Origin: SM1-73 sp964588305
Lineage (GTDB): Bacteria > Zixibacteria > MSB-5A5 > SM1-73
NCBI GenBank assembly: GCA_964588305.1
Contig: CAZPOP010000002.1
Location: 124,001 to 188,000 of the forward strand
Length of the DNA: 64,000 bases
Direction of reading: 5' to 3'
Shown here: in pieces, positions 16,798 through 26,514 of the stretch
Position numbering within the stretch: the stretch's first letter is position 1
Layout of the letters: each line of letters opens with the position of its first letter
Position numbers and translations under genes: made by a program
The notes under the pieces: model-generated
The model's database searches: none
Seen by the model: only the letters and a program-made list of their open reading frames with translations
Told to the model about the DNA's origin: nothing

Positions 16798-19023
16798 TCA
16801 ACAGTCGGGCGGTGGTCCCTCTATAAAAACATAATTGATCAGATACATCACATCGGCTATATCGACCGCCCCATCACAATTGGCATCCCCAGCCTCCAAA
16901 GGATCAGGTGGGGATCCCTCTATGAAGAGATAGTTGATCAGATGCATAACGTCTGCCACGTCTATCACCCCATCCCCGGTCGCGTCGCCGACGATAAAGT
17001 GAATTGCGGTAAACTGGAACGGACGTTCCTGCCAGACGCTTTCGTGCCCGGCTTCATCTTTCGCTTTTGTCCTCCAGTAATAGACTGTGGAATCGGTCAA
17101 TGTCTCCGGCAGGGCAAAACTGGTGTCATAAATGTCGGTGTACTCATAAAACTCAGGACCGGCGGGAAACAAACTGTCGTCTGCCACCTGAAGAGTGTAG
17201 AAGACCGGGGAACCCTTGCTCTCTTCCGTCCACCTGAAATCTGGACTAAAAGCGGTTACAATCGAACTGTCGGCTGGTGATAACAGCGTTGGAACGTCCG
17301 GTGCGGTAACGTCCGCAGTAAAACTCCAGACCTCCGAATAATCACTCAGCGTGTCGTCCGGAATCCTGTGCGCCTTGACCCGCCAGAAGTACGTCACCTC
17401 ATCCACAGGTGTGCCTGCCGTGAAGATGTTTGTGTCTATATCAGTGTATTCGAAGTCGATGGTGGCAAAGGTGCTGTCTGTGGAGATCTCTAAATTATAG
17501 GTGACCTCGTCGAAATGGCCACAGGCAGCCCATTTGAAGGTAGGGTAAAGCGTCAATTGGTAAGTTTCATCCTGGGGGAGAAACAGTCGGGGCGGCAGCA
17601 AGGGAATTCCGAAATTGGAATAGTAGACGTTCTGATTGCCGTCCCGGGTATCGGTCCAGGTGCAGTGAACCTGATCATAGTAAGCAGCGACCCCGATGTA
17701 GTTACACAGAATCATGCCCTCGGAGTTCTCCGATTCCAGGGTTGAGACAAAGGTGTGATTTGTTCTCTTGGGGAGATCCGCTGTGCTGCTTCCGGTTAAC
17801 CCATACTCCGGATCAGAAGAAACGTCGGAGACCCTGAAGTTGGAGGTAAAGGTCTCTCCGCCATCAAAGGAGAAAGCGATATAGCTGTCGAATTTCTCAT
17901 AAAGGGGAGGGTCGTTTCGCTGGTCATAGAAAAAAATGATAATCACCCCTTCTTCATTAACTACCAGCCAGGGATGAAATTGATATACCGGTGGACCTTC
18001 CGGATCATCGTTGACTCTTGTAGGACTGCTCCAGCTACCACCCCCGTCAGTTGATTTGAGGAAGATTATATCCGAGGGGGAATTATGCTCCACATCCACT
18101 CCGGCGGGAACTGCCAGGTAAATATTCCCCCTGTAGGGTCCATTGGTGATATCAGCATCCAGACACGGCGCATTGTAAATTCTGATTCCGCCCGGAGCTT
18201 CTTCCACATAGTTGGTCATAAAGATTACTTCGGGGTCTGTGAAGTTTTGACCCCCATCGGTGGATTTGACCATTTTCTGGCAAGAGTAATATTCCTCTTC
18301 AATTAGCAGCCAGCCGTTCCAGGCAACATAGACATTGCCGTCGGCATCTACAACTGGGAAGGCGTAATGCCCTGCTCCCCCGCCACTTGTGTCTGGACTC
18401 GCAACTACCTGGGGATCCTCCCAGCTTGTCCCTCCTGTGGTCGAACGCGTAAACATCATGATTGTGGGATTGGGAAAACGAGTCCAGGCCACATACATGT
18501 TGCCATCATAGATCCCGCCGGTTCTGTCAATGGCAAGAAACTCTTTGTCTTCTTCATATCCGGTTGAGTCATCCAAAACGAAAAAAGGCCCTGACCAACT
18601 GGCTCCGTTGTCGGTGGTTTTCCATATATTGAAATCGAAGTAATCGTAACCCCAACGATTGAAGACCATGGTCATTGGATAGGCATTACCCAGACGGTCA
18701 CCACGGATAATCGGATCGGAATGCCGACAATCAGGCGGCACTGTCAAGAGACTGTCAAGCCAGGTGTGTCCATCATCATAGGAGACGCCCAACCCCACCC
18801 TTCTGTAGCCCAGGCGGAAGTCTCGCCACACGATCATCACCACATTGGAATCGTTCGGGGATACCCAGATCTGCGACATGTTGTGTATCTCGGTTGTCCC
18901 GTCCGAGTTGATCATCATATCACCGACGTCAGCCCGCGCCGGGCTGAAGAGACACACTGCAAAGAGAAAGGCAAAAAATGCGGGCAGGGAATACCCGTTC
19001 CGAGAAAATCCAGAGAAAGACAT
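16798..19023 (-). CDS. Secreted BNR/sialidase-like beta-propeller protein with dockerin tail
   Basis: A 741-residue exported protein. The signal peptide covers about 1-31 (ending SPARA). Residues 35-460 form a beta-propeller with at least six Asp-box (BNR) repeats such as SYDDGHTW, TTDNGASW, STDGGQNF, STDGGGSW and SFDGGETF. I saw no arginine triad, so sialidase activity is doubtful. Two fibronectin-type domains follow (about 475-665), each with the ..W.A..G...YNLEIS.. or F..QV..D pattern. The last 65 residues are a duplicated dockerin module ending in Cys. AAAGGAGG precedes the ATG, with a promoter at 19075-19102. The gene lies at the edge of the secreted-protein region and probably acts on, or sticks to, extracellular substrates. 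Confidence 0.82.
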   Translation of the reverse strand: MSFSGFSRNGYSLPAFFAFLFAVCLFSPARADVGDMMINSDGTTEIHNMSQIWVSPNDSNVVMIVWRDFRLGYRRVGLGVSYDDGHTWLDSLLTVPPDCRHSDPIIRGDRLGNAYPMTMVFNRWGYDYFDFNIWKTTDNGASWSGPFFVLDDSTGYEEDKEFLAIDRTGGIYDGNMYVAWTRFPNPTIMMFTRSTTGGTSWEDPQVVASPDTSGGGAGHYAFPVVDADGNVYVAWNGWLLIEEEYYSCQKMVKSTDGGQNFTDPEVIFMTNYVEEAPGGIRIYNAPCLDADITNGPYRGNIYLAVPAGVDVEHNSPSDIIFLKSTDGGGSWSSPTRVNDDPEGPPVYQFHPWLVVNEEGVIIIFFYDQRNDPPLYEKFDSYIAFSFDGGETFTSNFRVSDVSSDPEYGLTGSSTADLPKRTNHTFVSTLESENSEGMILCNYIGVAAYYDQVHCTWTDTRDGNQNVYYSNFGIPLLPPRLFLPQDETYQLTLYPTFKWAACGHFDEVTYNLEISTDSTFATIDFEYTDIDTNIFTAGTPVDEVTYFWRVKAHRIPDDTLSDYSEVWSFTADVTAPDVPTLLSPADSSIVTAFSPDFRWTEESKGSPVFYTLQVADDSLFPAGPEFYEYTDIYDTSFALPETLTDSTVYYWRTKAKDEAGHESVWQERPFQFTAIHFIVGDATGDGVIDVADVMHLINYLFIEGSPPDPLEAGDANCDGAVDIADVMYLINYVFIEGPPPDC

Positions 19024-19074
19024 AACTTCCTCCTTTCAAGCAAGAGCCCTATAACCTACTTGTGAACTAATGGA

Positions 19075-19102
19075 AATATAACTGATTTTCCCTTTTCCGC
19101 AA
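19075..19102 (-). promoter_or_regulatory. Promoter of the BNR-dockerin gene
   Basis: On the minus strand, TTGCGG (19097-19102), a 16-bp spacer and TATATT (19075-19080). The start of transcription is predicted near 19068, 45 nt before the ATG at 19023. The -35 is weak (4 of 6 at most); the position, spacing and -10 match the other secreted-gene promoters here. Confidence 0.5.
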
Positions 19103-19303
19103 GACCTTTTCTGAAGCGGAAACGCATCCGATTCCTTCCCAAGAGATATCAGATACATCCCCTATCTGATGTCGCATCCGACCTTGAAACAGGTTGACCC
19201 ATTCCTGATTTTGACTTATCTTAGTTGCGGATGGTCGTTTGCAGAGTCACTCTCGCTGATATCAGGGTGGGATAAGCAGGAGAGAGAAAGGGACCCTCTT
19301 TGT

Positions 19304-20926
19304 ATGAATTTCAGAATATTCGATAGCAGGAAGGTTCTCTTAATTCTGGTTTTGGCCTTAGTAATAAGGTTATACATCTCCTGGAGGCCACTTTCTTACA
19401 TAGACAATCTCTTTATCCCGGATGACACATACTTAGCTCTGAAGATTGCCAAGAACATCGCTTCCGGAGCAGGCATAACCTTTGATGGCATTCATCCCAC
19501 CAACGGCTTCCAGCCCCTGTATGTTCTCTTGGTATCTCCAATCTATCTAATCTGCAAGGGGGACTTGATAACTCCGGTGCACATCTGTCTGAGCCTTCTG
19601 GCCATTTTCAATGTACTGACGGGTCTTCTCATCTATAAAATCCTGAAGTATTTGACCGATGCCCGCAAGGGCATCATTGCCTTGATATTGTGGTCTTTCT
19701 CCCCTCGGATAATATCCAACGGAATAAACGGGCTGGAGACCTCTCTGAGCCTTTTTTTGGTGGCGCTTTCGATCTTCTATTATTTAACCCGGATCCGGGA
19801 ACGGCAGGATTTCGCCCACTCTCGTTTCTTTATTCTGGGAATCCTTCTGGGACTCTCCATCTTCGCCCGAATAGATTCGGTCTTTCTCTTGTTAGCAATA
19901 ACCATAGATTTCTGCCTTAAGTCCCGGCAGAAACTGAGAGAGGTTGGCATTAAATGGCTCATGGGAAAGCTGGCTGAAGTCTATGTTTTTGCTTTCTTAG
20001 TTCTTCTGCCCTGGTGGATCTTCCAGATTATACACTTCAAAACCCTGATACCGGTGAGCGGCGAGGCGGTGAGATTCCAGGCGCTGGCCTTCGCTGATCA
20101 TAACCTCACATTCAGTTTCCTCAAAGACAAGTTTATCTGGTCGCTGACTCAGTGGAACAACTCACCTTTCCCCTTCTATCACGTTTCTGTCTTTTCATCC
20201 GTACCTGAACTGTTGATCCTAATCTGCGTATTAGCGGGCCTGTTCGTTCTTCTGGTCACAAAAAAGAGGATCTCAAAGATTATCTCTCCCCTCAATTTCC
20301 TGTGGATATTCTGTTTGGGGCTTCTGTTATTTTACAGCTTGTATGTCCCGGCTTTTTGGTTCTTCAAAAGATACTACTATCCGGTCATATTCGTCCTGAT
20401 TTTGTATTGGGGCATTTTTCTGGATCTGATAATTAGTCTCAATATTCCCAGGTTCAAATTGCATAAGCCCTTGATCGCTGTGGCGTTGGTGATCCTCTGT
20501 GGCTGGCTTTTCTATCCCGGCTTGAGGGAATTTCTTTTTTCGAAACCCGAATCGCCCTCAAGATGCGACATAGACAGCTGTTCCGGGTATTACAAAGCGG
20601 CCCTGTGGGTGAAAGAACATGTGAAGAAGGGGGAGAGGATCGGAAGCTATCAAAGCGGCGCCCTGGGATATTTCCTGGAAGATAACACGGTTATCAATCT
20701 GGATGGAGTGGTCAACGGGGACGCATTCAATGCTTTGAGAAACAATGATTCTTTTGGCTATGTCAAATCCGAGAATATCGCTTTCATAACGGATTGGAAA
20801 CTGAACATAAGAAAGCTTCTGATCGCTCACAGTCGTAGAACGATAACCCCTCAAGATTTGGTACTGATTGGCGTCGGCCCGCCGCAGGAGGAAAAGGCAT
20901 ATCATCTCTTCAAAGTGCAGAAGTGA
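19304..20926 (+). CDS. GT-C-type polytopic glycosyltransferase-like membrane protein
   Basis: A 540-residue membrane protein (ATG at 19304, AAAGGGA about 12 bases upstream; longer in-frame starts lead into non-hydrophobic sequence). About ten transmembrane helices. The first outer loop contains the GT-C signature: PDDTYLALKIAKNIASG, then GITFDGIHPTNGFQPLYVLL, with the paired acidic residues that in GT39/GT83-type enzymes receive the lipid-linked sugar donor. The C-terminal 130 residues are soluble. It probably transfers a sugar from a polyprenyl-phosphate donor to a lipid or protein; donor and acceptor are unknown. It is isolated, flanked by opposite-strand secreted genes. Confidence 0.75.
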   Translation: MNFRIFDSRKVLLILVLALVIRLYISWRPLSYIDNLFIPDDTYLALKIAKNIASGAGITFDGIHPTNGFQPLYVLLVSPIYLICKGDLITPVHICLSLLAIFNVLTGLLIYKILKYLTDARKGIIALILWSFSPRIISNGINGLETSLSLFLVALSIFYYLTRIRERQDFAHSRFFILGILLGLSIFARIDSVFLLLAITIDFCLKSRQKLREVGIKWLMGKLAEVYVFAFLVLLPWWIFQIIHFKTLIPVSGEAVRFQALAFADHNLTFSFLKDKFIWSLTQWNNSPFPFYHVSVFSSVPELLILICVLAGLFVLLVTKKRISKIISPLNFLWIFCLGLLLFYSLYVPAFWFFKRYYYPVIFVLILYWGIFLDLIISLNIPRFKLHKPLIAVALVILCGWLFYPGLREFLFSKPESPSRCDIDSCSGYYKAALWVKEHVKKGERIGSYQSGALGYFLEDNTVINLDGVVNGDAFNALRNNDSFGYVKSENIAFITDWKLNIRKLLIAHSRRTITPQDLVLIGVGPPQEEKAYHLFKVQK

Positions 20927-21108
20927 TTCCTGTATCTTCGCACAGGATGGTGAGGTTCCGCTTGCAGGCAGAACTTGATTCTAGGAATGGATTCCTTTTG
21001 GATTGACTGATTCCCGCCGGGTAATAAGCTTGGCCGGCCAGATGAAGTCACAATCCAGGCTCGTATTTGGATTGAGAATCTATCCTGACTTCGTCCTGTC
21101 CTCGGCTG

Positions 21109-21148
21109 GGAGATCGCTCAAACTCAAGAAGAGATTCGGTGTCGAGGG
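21109..21148. repeat. Degenerate copy of a palindromic intergenic repeat
   Basis: GAGATCGCTCAAACTCAAGA followed by an AGATTCGGTGTCGAG-type half, co-linear with the element at 23121-23157 (GAGGTCGCTCAGACTCGAGG...GGTCGAAG). The two differ at only several positions, so they are diverged copies of one element family. Confidence 0.5.
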
Positions 21149-21218
21149 ACGGGCCTCACCTGTGCCGATGCCCGATGCTTGGGGACGATAACAACGCAGC
21201 CAGAGCAAAATGGTTTTC

Positions 21219-22739
21219 TCAACCACCAGGTGGAGATCCTGCTATGAACAGACAGTTGATGAAACACACGACATCGGCAATATCGACGATACCATCGCAA
21301 TTGATGTCCCCCCCATGGTAAGGGCAAGGTGGAGTATCGTATGCGAACAGATAGTTAATGAGGAAGATCATGTCTCCCATGCCTATCGCGGAATCACTGT
21401 CTGCATCGCCTAGAATGTAAGGATATTCGCCTGTCCCCAGATCGATCCTGCATCCGCCGGAATCCGGAGAAACAAAGTAACTTGGGTCACCCGCATCAAC
21501 ACATGGCGAGTTGCAGGAAAGCTTGAAATTGACGGTATCGGCGAATAAGGGATCCTGAATGATGTTGTAGAAAGTGTCGCTGGGCGTGCAATTGAAATTA
21601 TCTCCCCAGGAGGTATCCCCCACCCCGGCCGGGCAGCCAAAGAAATTGCCTGAGGCGTTGTCCCAAAGATCGTTGTAGGAAATGTAAGGGCTGGAATTGC
21701 CTTCGCACCTGATTCCCTCTCCGGAGGGACTGAAGCCGATTATGTTATTTGTGATGGAGGGGTGGTATACTGAGCCCCCACAAAGAATTCCCCCGCCGCC
21801 CTGACTGGATGAGTTGCCGACCACGGTGTTGTTTGATATAAGAGCGGAGCAGTTGTGGATATACATCCCGCCGCCATTTTCAGCACTGTTTTGGTAGAAA
21901 AGATTGTAGCCCAGGGCCGAAGAGTCCAAAGCGGCGCAGTAAAGCCCCCCTCCTTTGGTCAGGCAGCTATTTTGAACAATCCTGTTTCCCATCAAGGTCA
22001 CAGAGCCGGAGTGACCGCAAATGCCACCTCCGTTCCCATCCGTAGTGTTTGTTTCCACATGATTGCCAATTATGACGGGGGAACATATTTTGAAAAAGAT
22101 CGCTCCTCCTTTGTTATCAGCACGGTTATCAAAGAATTCATTGTCGGTTACAAGCGGCGAGGATCCTTCGCAGATGATGGCTCCGCCGACGGCTGCATAA
22201 TTTTCAAGGAAGCGATTTTTTGTTATCAAGGGAGGAAAATCTGTGTATGAGCAACAGATTCCACCGCCATAAAAGGCAGTATTATTCGATATCCTGTTAT
22301 GGCTTATCTGTGGAGAGCTGGAAAAGCAAACGATCCCGCCGCCGGAGCTCCACTCGGTGCTCATCAACCCACGTCCATTCCGAAGGGTAAATCCCGTAAT
22401 CTTTGATGCCGAATCCTCTCCGGACACGAAGCAGACCACGCTTCCGGTATCACTGGTCCCGATGACCTCCGTATCCGCATCTATGATGGTAGAATCGATG
22501 GTGTTGGTGTCCTGATCAAGAATGAAGCTGCTGGCAACCAAAATTCCCTTACCCAGAAAGTTTATCCGTTCATAATAAAGCCCTTTGGAAACCAAAACCG
22601 TATCCCCATCCGAAGCTCCATCGATTCCGGCTTGAATGGTTGAGGAGTCATCAGGGACACAGATGATGGTGGCATGGCAGCTTTGAAAATGAAGACCACA
22701 AGAGATAGCCAAAAAGAGTATGATAGAAAAGCTTCGCAT
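21219..22739 (-). CDS. Secreted right-handed beta-helix protein with dockerin-like tail
   Basis: A 506-residue exported protein. The ATG at 22739 is chosen because it begins a clean signal peptide (MRSFSIILFLAISCGLHF...CHA); longer in-frame starts would bury it. The parallel beta-helix begins at DDSSTIQAGIDGASDGDTVLV and has about ten turns with GGGI(C/V)..SSP.I..N.I..N patterns, the pectate-lyase-like/NosD fold. This is a structural adhesin or carbohydrate-binding fold; I identified no catalytic residues. The tail (about 440-506) is a dockerin whose first loop is degenerate (DADSDSAIGMGD), whose second is intact, and which, unlike its neighbours, ends in Gly, not Cys. The promoter is at 22948-22975; the leader is about 200 nt. 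Confidence 0.8.
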   Translation of the reverse strand: MRSFSIILFLAISCGLHFQSCHATIICVPDDSSTIQAGIDGASDGDTVLVSKGLYYERINFLGKGILVASSFILDQDTNTIDSTIIDADTEVIGTSDTGSVVCFVSGEDSASKITGFTLRNGRGLMSTEWSSGGGIVCFSSSPQISHNRISNNTAFYGGGICCSYTDFPPLITKNRFLENYAAVGGAIICEGSSPLVTDNEFFDNRADNKGGAIFFKICSPVIIGNHVETNTTDGNGGGICGHSGSVTLMGNRIVQNSCLTKGGGLYCAALDSSALGYNLFYQNSAENGGGMYIHNCSALISNNTVVGNSSSQGGGGILCGGSVYHPSITNNIIGFSPSGEGIRCEGNSSPYISYNDLWDNASGNFFGCPAGVGDTSWGDNFNCTPSDTFYNIIQDPLFADTVNFKLSCNSPCVDAGDPSYFVSPDSGGCRIDLGTGEYPYILGDADSDSAIGMGDMIFLINYLFAYDTPPCPYHGGDINCDGIVDIADVVCFINCLFIAGSPPGG

Positions 22740-22947
22740 GGGGACGTCTGGTTTGCGAATGCCCGAGACGCAAATGGCCTCGGCCTTTCCTTGAGGACCA
22801 GCCCTTTTATTTGATCCTACCCCGTACTCAGCTGGAGGCAGGATGAGGTGCAGGACCAAAGAGCAGGATACCCGTTTTGGCCGACAGGCCACCAGATCAT
22901 AGGCGCCTGGTGATTATTTTTTTCAAATAATTAAGTCTCTTAATACT

Positions 22948-22975
22948 ATTATACTAAATTTTCTTGGATTGTCAA
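22948..22975 (-). promoter_or_regulatory. Consensus promoter of the beta-helix/dockerin gene
   Basis: On the minus strand, exact TTGACA (22970-22975), a 16-bp spacer and exact TATAAT (22948-22953). Transcription would begin near 22941, leaving a leader of about 200 nt to the ATG at 22739. Confidence 0.82.
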
Positions 22976-23106
22976 GACTGCTTTTATTAGTGTATATCGG
23001 CAAAATCGTTGTCAGGCATTCCCCACCAAGGACTATAAACCCCTTGTTGGAAAAAGGGGTCAGTCCACCACCCCAAACAGGCAGATGCTTCGCTCCGCCC
23101 TTCGGT

Positions 23107-23160
23107 CTGTCTTCGACTCCGAGGTCGCTCAGACTCGAGGAGAGCTCAGGGTCGAAGACT
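23107..23160. repeat. Palindromic intergenic repeat element (CTTCGAC...GTCGAAG type)
   Basis: Inverted ends CTTCGAC (from about 23111) and GTCGAAG (to 23157) enclose CTCCGAGGTCGCTCAGACTC and GAGGAGAGCTCAG. Related to the element inserted in the coding region at 56899-56965 and to the decayed copy at 21109-21148. It lies between a terminator and a promoter, a typical place for such elements. Confidence 0.65.
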
Positions 23161-23220
23161 CAGCATGATAAGGGGCGTTCCGCTGTTTTTTTGATGCCTT
23201 TAGGGGAAGTCATTCGAAAG

Positions 23221-23251
23221 AAAAGCCCCAGCTTCGTGGCAGCTGGGGCTT
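23221..23251 (-). terminator. Terminator of the 23.3-kb C25 peptidase gene
   Basis: Perfect 11-bp stem AAGCCCCAGCT (23223-23233) / AGCTGGGGCTT (23241-23251) with loop TCGTGGC. On the minus strand it is followed by TTTTCTTT. It lies 35 bp after the stop codon at 23287. Confidence 0.8.
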
Positions 23252-23286
23252 CAATATATCCAGTAGGACGGTTTTGCAGGCTGGGA

Positions 23287-25488
23287 CTAACAGCCTGGGG
23301 GCGATCCCCCCGCAAAAAGGTAGTTGATAATATAGATGACGTCGGCAATATCAACCTCCTCATCGCAGTTGGCATCTCCGGCCTCAAAGGGACTGGGCGG
23401 AGTTCCTTCCATGAAGAGATAATTGATCAGATGCACAACGTCAGCTACGTCCACCAACCCGTCAGCATTGGCATCCCCCGGGAGATAGGAGACCTCCACC
23501 TGCCGCTGATGAGGAATGTAGTTGTGTTTAGTCACGGTCACATACATGCTTCCTTGCGTAGCTGGGGACGGATTCAAGGTTAAGTCTCCACCAGCATCGG
23601 TGTATCCCGTCACATAGACATCATTTGCCTTCCACAAACAGACGTAGGCTGACTCTACGGAAGCGTGGGTGGTTGAATCCTCAACGTGTACCGGAAATGA
23701 GGAGCCTCCTCCCGGAATTACAGAAGGGCAGGTCACGGCGAAGCTATCCGGCTCGTCCGTCCATACGGGCATGCCCGGCTCACCTAAGAGGTTGAAGGTC
23801 CATTCGCAGTGTTTCTCGATTGCTTGTCCATTAGGGGAATAATGTTTGCTGTCCACAAGAATTTGGCCCAGGTCGAGCTTGTCTCGATCGAAGAGCGCTT
23901 TCCACCACTCCCAATCCAACTTACCTGATAAGCTGTATGGATTGCCAACGTATCCCCAACCACTACGGGTGTTGCCGGTGAAGGCCACGCCCGCTTGATT
24001 AGGGTTGTAAATGACGAAATGTTCGGAAATGCAGTCGCTGGCGTCCATTCGGTTGGGATCGCAGCCTAAGGATACCACCACGGACAACTGATCGTTATTC
24101 GTCAGAGCATCCACGTCGGAGGAGGATATGCCCCAACCGTGGTTGCGATCCCCTGTGCCCATGTAATCGATCCAGGAATGGTCTGCGTGATTCACCAGGT
24201 TTTGTCCGGCATTCAACGCGTTGATGGTAGCTGTTCGGTGGTTGGTACTGTGACTGTCGTATACTTTGGTCACATTGAAGTTAGAAGGAATGGAATTATC
24301 AATAGCTTCCTTCAGATATTCGGCATGGGTCTCAGGGCTGAGGTCCATTCCTATGAGCAGAGCATCCAGAGGATAGTCCGTGCGGGGAGGATCCTTTTCG
24401 TATCTGAAGACCTTGTCGACGAATCTATCGGCTTCCGTCGAACTCTGTATGGTAACCCGGCCCACAAAAACCTCATGGGTCCAGTCGTTGTCGTAGTCGG
24501 AATAGCATTGATCACTGGGGGTGCTTTCTTCGTAGTAGGTCTTATATTCAAAAGGAACTGTCCCGTTTTCACCCCCCAGAAGAAAATAGGTCGTTCCCCA
24601 AGTCGAATGGGCGTCGCTCACAAAGCTGCGAATTTTGTCTTTGCTGGTGCTTCCGCTGTAGTTTGCGTAAATCCAGCTGGTGCTAACTGTTGTATCTTTC
24701 AGTCCCCTTTGGTTGTGCCACTCTACCAGCGGCTCGAAGTAGGATTCGTAGGCGATCGAGGTTATGATCACGTGGTCAAAGGGACCGCCTTCAACCATGG
24801 TTGAGGTGTTCATGATAACGGCCGCGTTCAACTGAACATCCTGCGGGTTTACCACCATATCTTCAACCATCCGCTGATACGTCCTTCTTCCTCTCTCCGA
24901 GATATTCGGCGAGAGGTGATCACCATATTCATATCCGCCGACCCCTTCGATAACGAAAGTGATAGACGTGGTGAGATTGAGCTTCTTCTCGGAAGGGACA
25001 TACTGCAGAGGATAGAGCAAGACGACAGCTATACCCTGCCCGGCCAAATCAGTCTGATGGGAAAAGTGCAGGAGTTCTGAAGGATACGGCTCAGTGGACG
25101 CATAAACCTGGTCGTCAGGTTCGACAAAATCTGCATCGCTCGGCGAAACCCCGATTTTTATCGGTGGTTGAGCAGGAAAGATATTGTACTCACCGGGAAT
25201 CTCCTCCTGCGTGGTGCTCACGATCTGCACGGTCTTCACCATCATGCCGTAGGGCAAGGCGACCTTCAGCTCCCTGGATGGCAGCATCGGTTTTCCCAGA
25301 TCACTCAGGCATCCTCCGCCTTCCAGCATGACCAAGTCATATCCCATCAGCTTATCAAATGAGAGATCGTCTGTGGAGAAGTCAGCCGTATAGCTGACTT
25401 CGTATCCCTCATCTGATAGAATCGGGCTGGCGAGAAGCATAATGGATCCCGCGATCAGCAATGAAATCATTAGCTTTGAGTTGCTCAT
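23287..25488 (-). CDS. Gingipain-type C25 cysteine peptidase with dockerin tail
   Basis: A 733-residue secreted protease (ATG at 25488 with AAGGAGAGG ahead; the signal peptide follows). An N-terminal propeptide-like region leads to the caspase-like C25 domain, with the catalytic pair visible as NHADHS (His437) and VVSLGCDPN (Cys476). This His-Cys dyad is the gingipain arrangement; specificity (Arg or Lys) cannot be read from the sequence. A CARDB/IgSF-like domain with the YTDAGGDLTLNPSPATQG motif follows at about 580-665, then a duplicated dockerin module, with the second loop carrying Cys (GDANCD) and the chain ending in Cys. Gingipains normally carry a T9SS C-terminal domain; here the dockerin replaces it. 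Promoter and terminator are both visible. Confidence 0.85.
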   Translation of the reverse strand: MSNSKLMISLLIAGSIMLLASPILSDEGYEVSYTADFSTDDLSFDKLMGYDLVMLEGGGCLSDLGKPMLPSRELKVALPYGMMVKTVQIVSTTQEEIPGEYNIFPAQPPIKIGVSPSDADFVEPDDQVYASTEPYPSELLHFSHQTDLAGQGIAVVLLYPLQYVPSEKKLNLTTSITFVIEGVGGYEYGDHLSPNISERGRRTYQRMVEDMVVNPQDVQLNAAVIMNTSTMVEGGPFDHVIITSIAYESYFEPLVEWHNQRGLKDTTVSTSWIYANYSGSTSKDKIRSFVSDAHSTWGTTYFLLGGENGTVPFEYKTYYEESTPSDQCYSDYDNDWTHEVFVGRVTIQSSTEADRFVDKVFRYEKDPPRTDYPLDALLIGMDLSPETHAEYLKEAIDNSIPSNFNVTKVYDSHSTNHRTATINALNAGQNLVNHADHSWIDYMGTGDRNHGWGISSSDVDALTNNDQLSVVVSLGCDPNRMDASDCISEHFVIYNPNQAGVAFTGNTRSGWGYVGNPYSLSGKLDWEWWKALFDRDKLDLGQILVDSKHYSPNGQAIEKHCEWTFNLLGEPGMPVWTDEPDSFAVTCPSVIPGGGSSFPVHVEDSTTHASVESAYVCLWKANDVYVTGYTDAGGDLTLNPSPATQGSMYVTVTKHNYIPHQRQVEVSYLPGDANADGLVDVADVVHLINYLFMEGTPPSPFEAGDANCDEEVDIADVIYIINYLFAGGSPPGC

Positions 25489-25680
25489 TCTCCTCTCCTT
25501 GTAGTTTTGGATTATTGATTTACAGGAAAAGCGCTTTAATGAAGTTTTCATCCATTCTTAGCTCAACTGCGGCTGCGAAGGGAAATCATTCGCCTCGGCA
25601 GGCAGTATTAACATGCTGAAGCTCAGAGACTTCTCTCTTGCAGCCTAAAGCCCCTCAGCCGCATAACACACCCTATATTC

Positions 25681-25708
25681 AATTTACGTAAAACCCTTGA
25701 TTTGTCAA
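25681..25708 (-). promoter_or_regulatory. Promoter of the 23.3-kb C25 peptidase gene
   Basis: On the minus strand, exact TTGACA (25703-25708), a 16-bp spacer and TAAATT (25681-25686, 4 of 6). The leader is about 185 nt to the ATG at 25488. It sits directly after a terminator hairpin, matching the neighbouring units. Confidence 0.6.
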
Positions 25709-25733
25709 TGGGTTTTTTTGCATTCCTGCAAAC

Positions 25734-25790
25734 AAAAAAGGCCATTCCCGAAGTCTTGGGGCAAGAATCAAGCCCCAATCCCGGTAAAAA
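25734..25790 (-). terminator. Terminator region after the small dockerin gene
   Basis: Stem TTGGGGC (25756-25762) / GCCCCAA (25772-25778) flanked by CATTCCCGAAG and CCCGG, followed on the minus strand by GGCCTTTTTT. It lies about 160 bp after the stop at 25952. Confidence 0.65.
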
Positions 25791-25951
25791 GGGACCGGGG
25801 CTTCTCGTTTTAGAGGTTTGTTTTTCGCGCCCGGCTTGATTCTGAGGAGGTGGCACGATCCACTTCCGCCACTCCATAAACCGTTCTTACCTCACAGCCC
25901 GTCCCCCTTTCCATGAAATGGAGAGGGGGAAAAAGGGGGAGAGGTTTTCTA

Positions 25952-26494
25952 TCAACACCCTGGCGGCGACGTGCCAAGAAACAGGTAGTTGATCAGGAAG
26001 AGGACGTCTGCAACGTCCACTATCCCATCGCAGGTGGCATCGCCGGCTTCCATGGGGCAGGGTGCAGATGTGGCCAGGAACAGATAGTTTATAAGATACA
26101 GAACGTCCGCCACGTCAATCAACCCATCTCCGGTGGCATCTCCGCGCATGACATGAGAGGAATGAACATAACCCGCCTTGATCTGGTAATTGTCGCTTTC
26201 GGAAATCCCGCCGGCTGAAGGCTGTCCTCCGGAGTTGACCGGAATTCTGTAATTATCCGATTCCGATGCTCCGCCAAAGCCGTCCAGAACGTCCGTTACC
26301 AGTTGGTATCCTTGCCTGGAGCCGGTGAGCGCCGACGTCTGCGGAATGGTTTGCGGAACTGGTTGGATCTCAGTGATCGCCTTTGGCTTGATTTTCACCG
26401 GCCGGACTTGCTTATCTGATCCCGCCTGCACAACCACGACCGCAAATAGCGCCGCAGCCACGAGGAATATCGTCAGTAATCTGATTTTTCTCAT
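25952..26494 (-). CDS. Small secreted protein with duplicated SESDNY motif and dockerin tail
   Basis: A 180-residue exported protein: signal peptide to about residue 24, a short linker, then two copies of a repeat (GASESDNYRI...GISESDNYQIKAGYV) spaced about 25 residues apart, a motif common at the ends of secreted proteins in these candidate phyla. Residues 117-180 are a duplicated dockerin with intact calcium loops (GDATGDGLIDVAD, GDATCDGIVDVAD), ending in Cys. AAGGAGAAGG precedes the ATG. It begins 20 bp after the 45-residue-repeat gene, so the two form an operon and its product may be a partner or secretion adaptor for that protein. Confidence 0.75.
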   Translation of the reverse strand: MRKIRLLTIFLVAAALFAVVVVQAGSDKQVRPVKIKPKAITEIQPVPQTIPQTSALTGSRQGYQLVTDVLDGFGGASESDNYRIPVNSGGQPSAGGISESDNYQIKAGYVHSSHVMRGDATGDGLIDVADVLYLINYLFLATSAPCPMEAGDATCDGIVDVADVLFLINYLFLGTSPPGC

Positions 26495-26514
26495 TCTTGC
26501 CTTCTCCTTCTAAC

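Noticed and set aside
22740..22892. N-terminal extension of the 21.2-kb beta-helix protein
   Set aside because: The extension is not conserved-looking and would push the signal peptide to residue 52; the ATG at 22739 starts a normal signal peptide.
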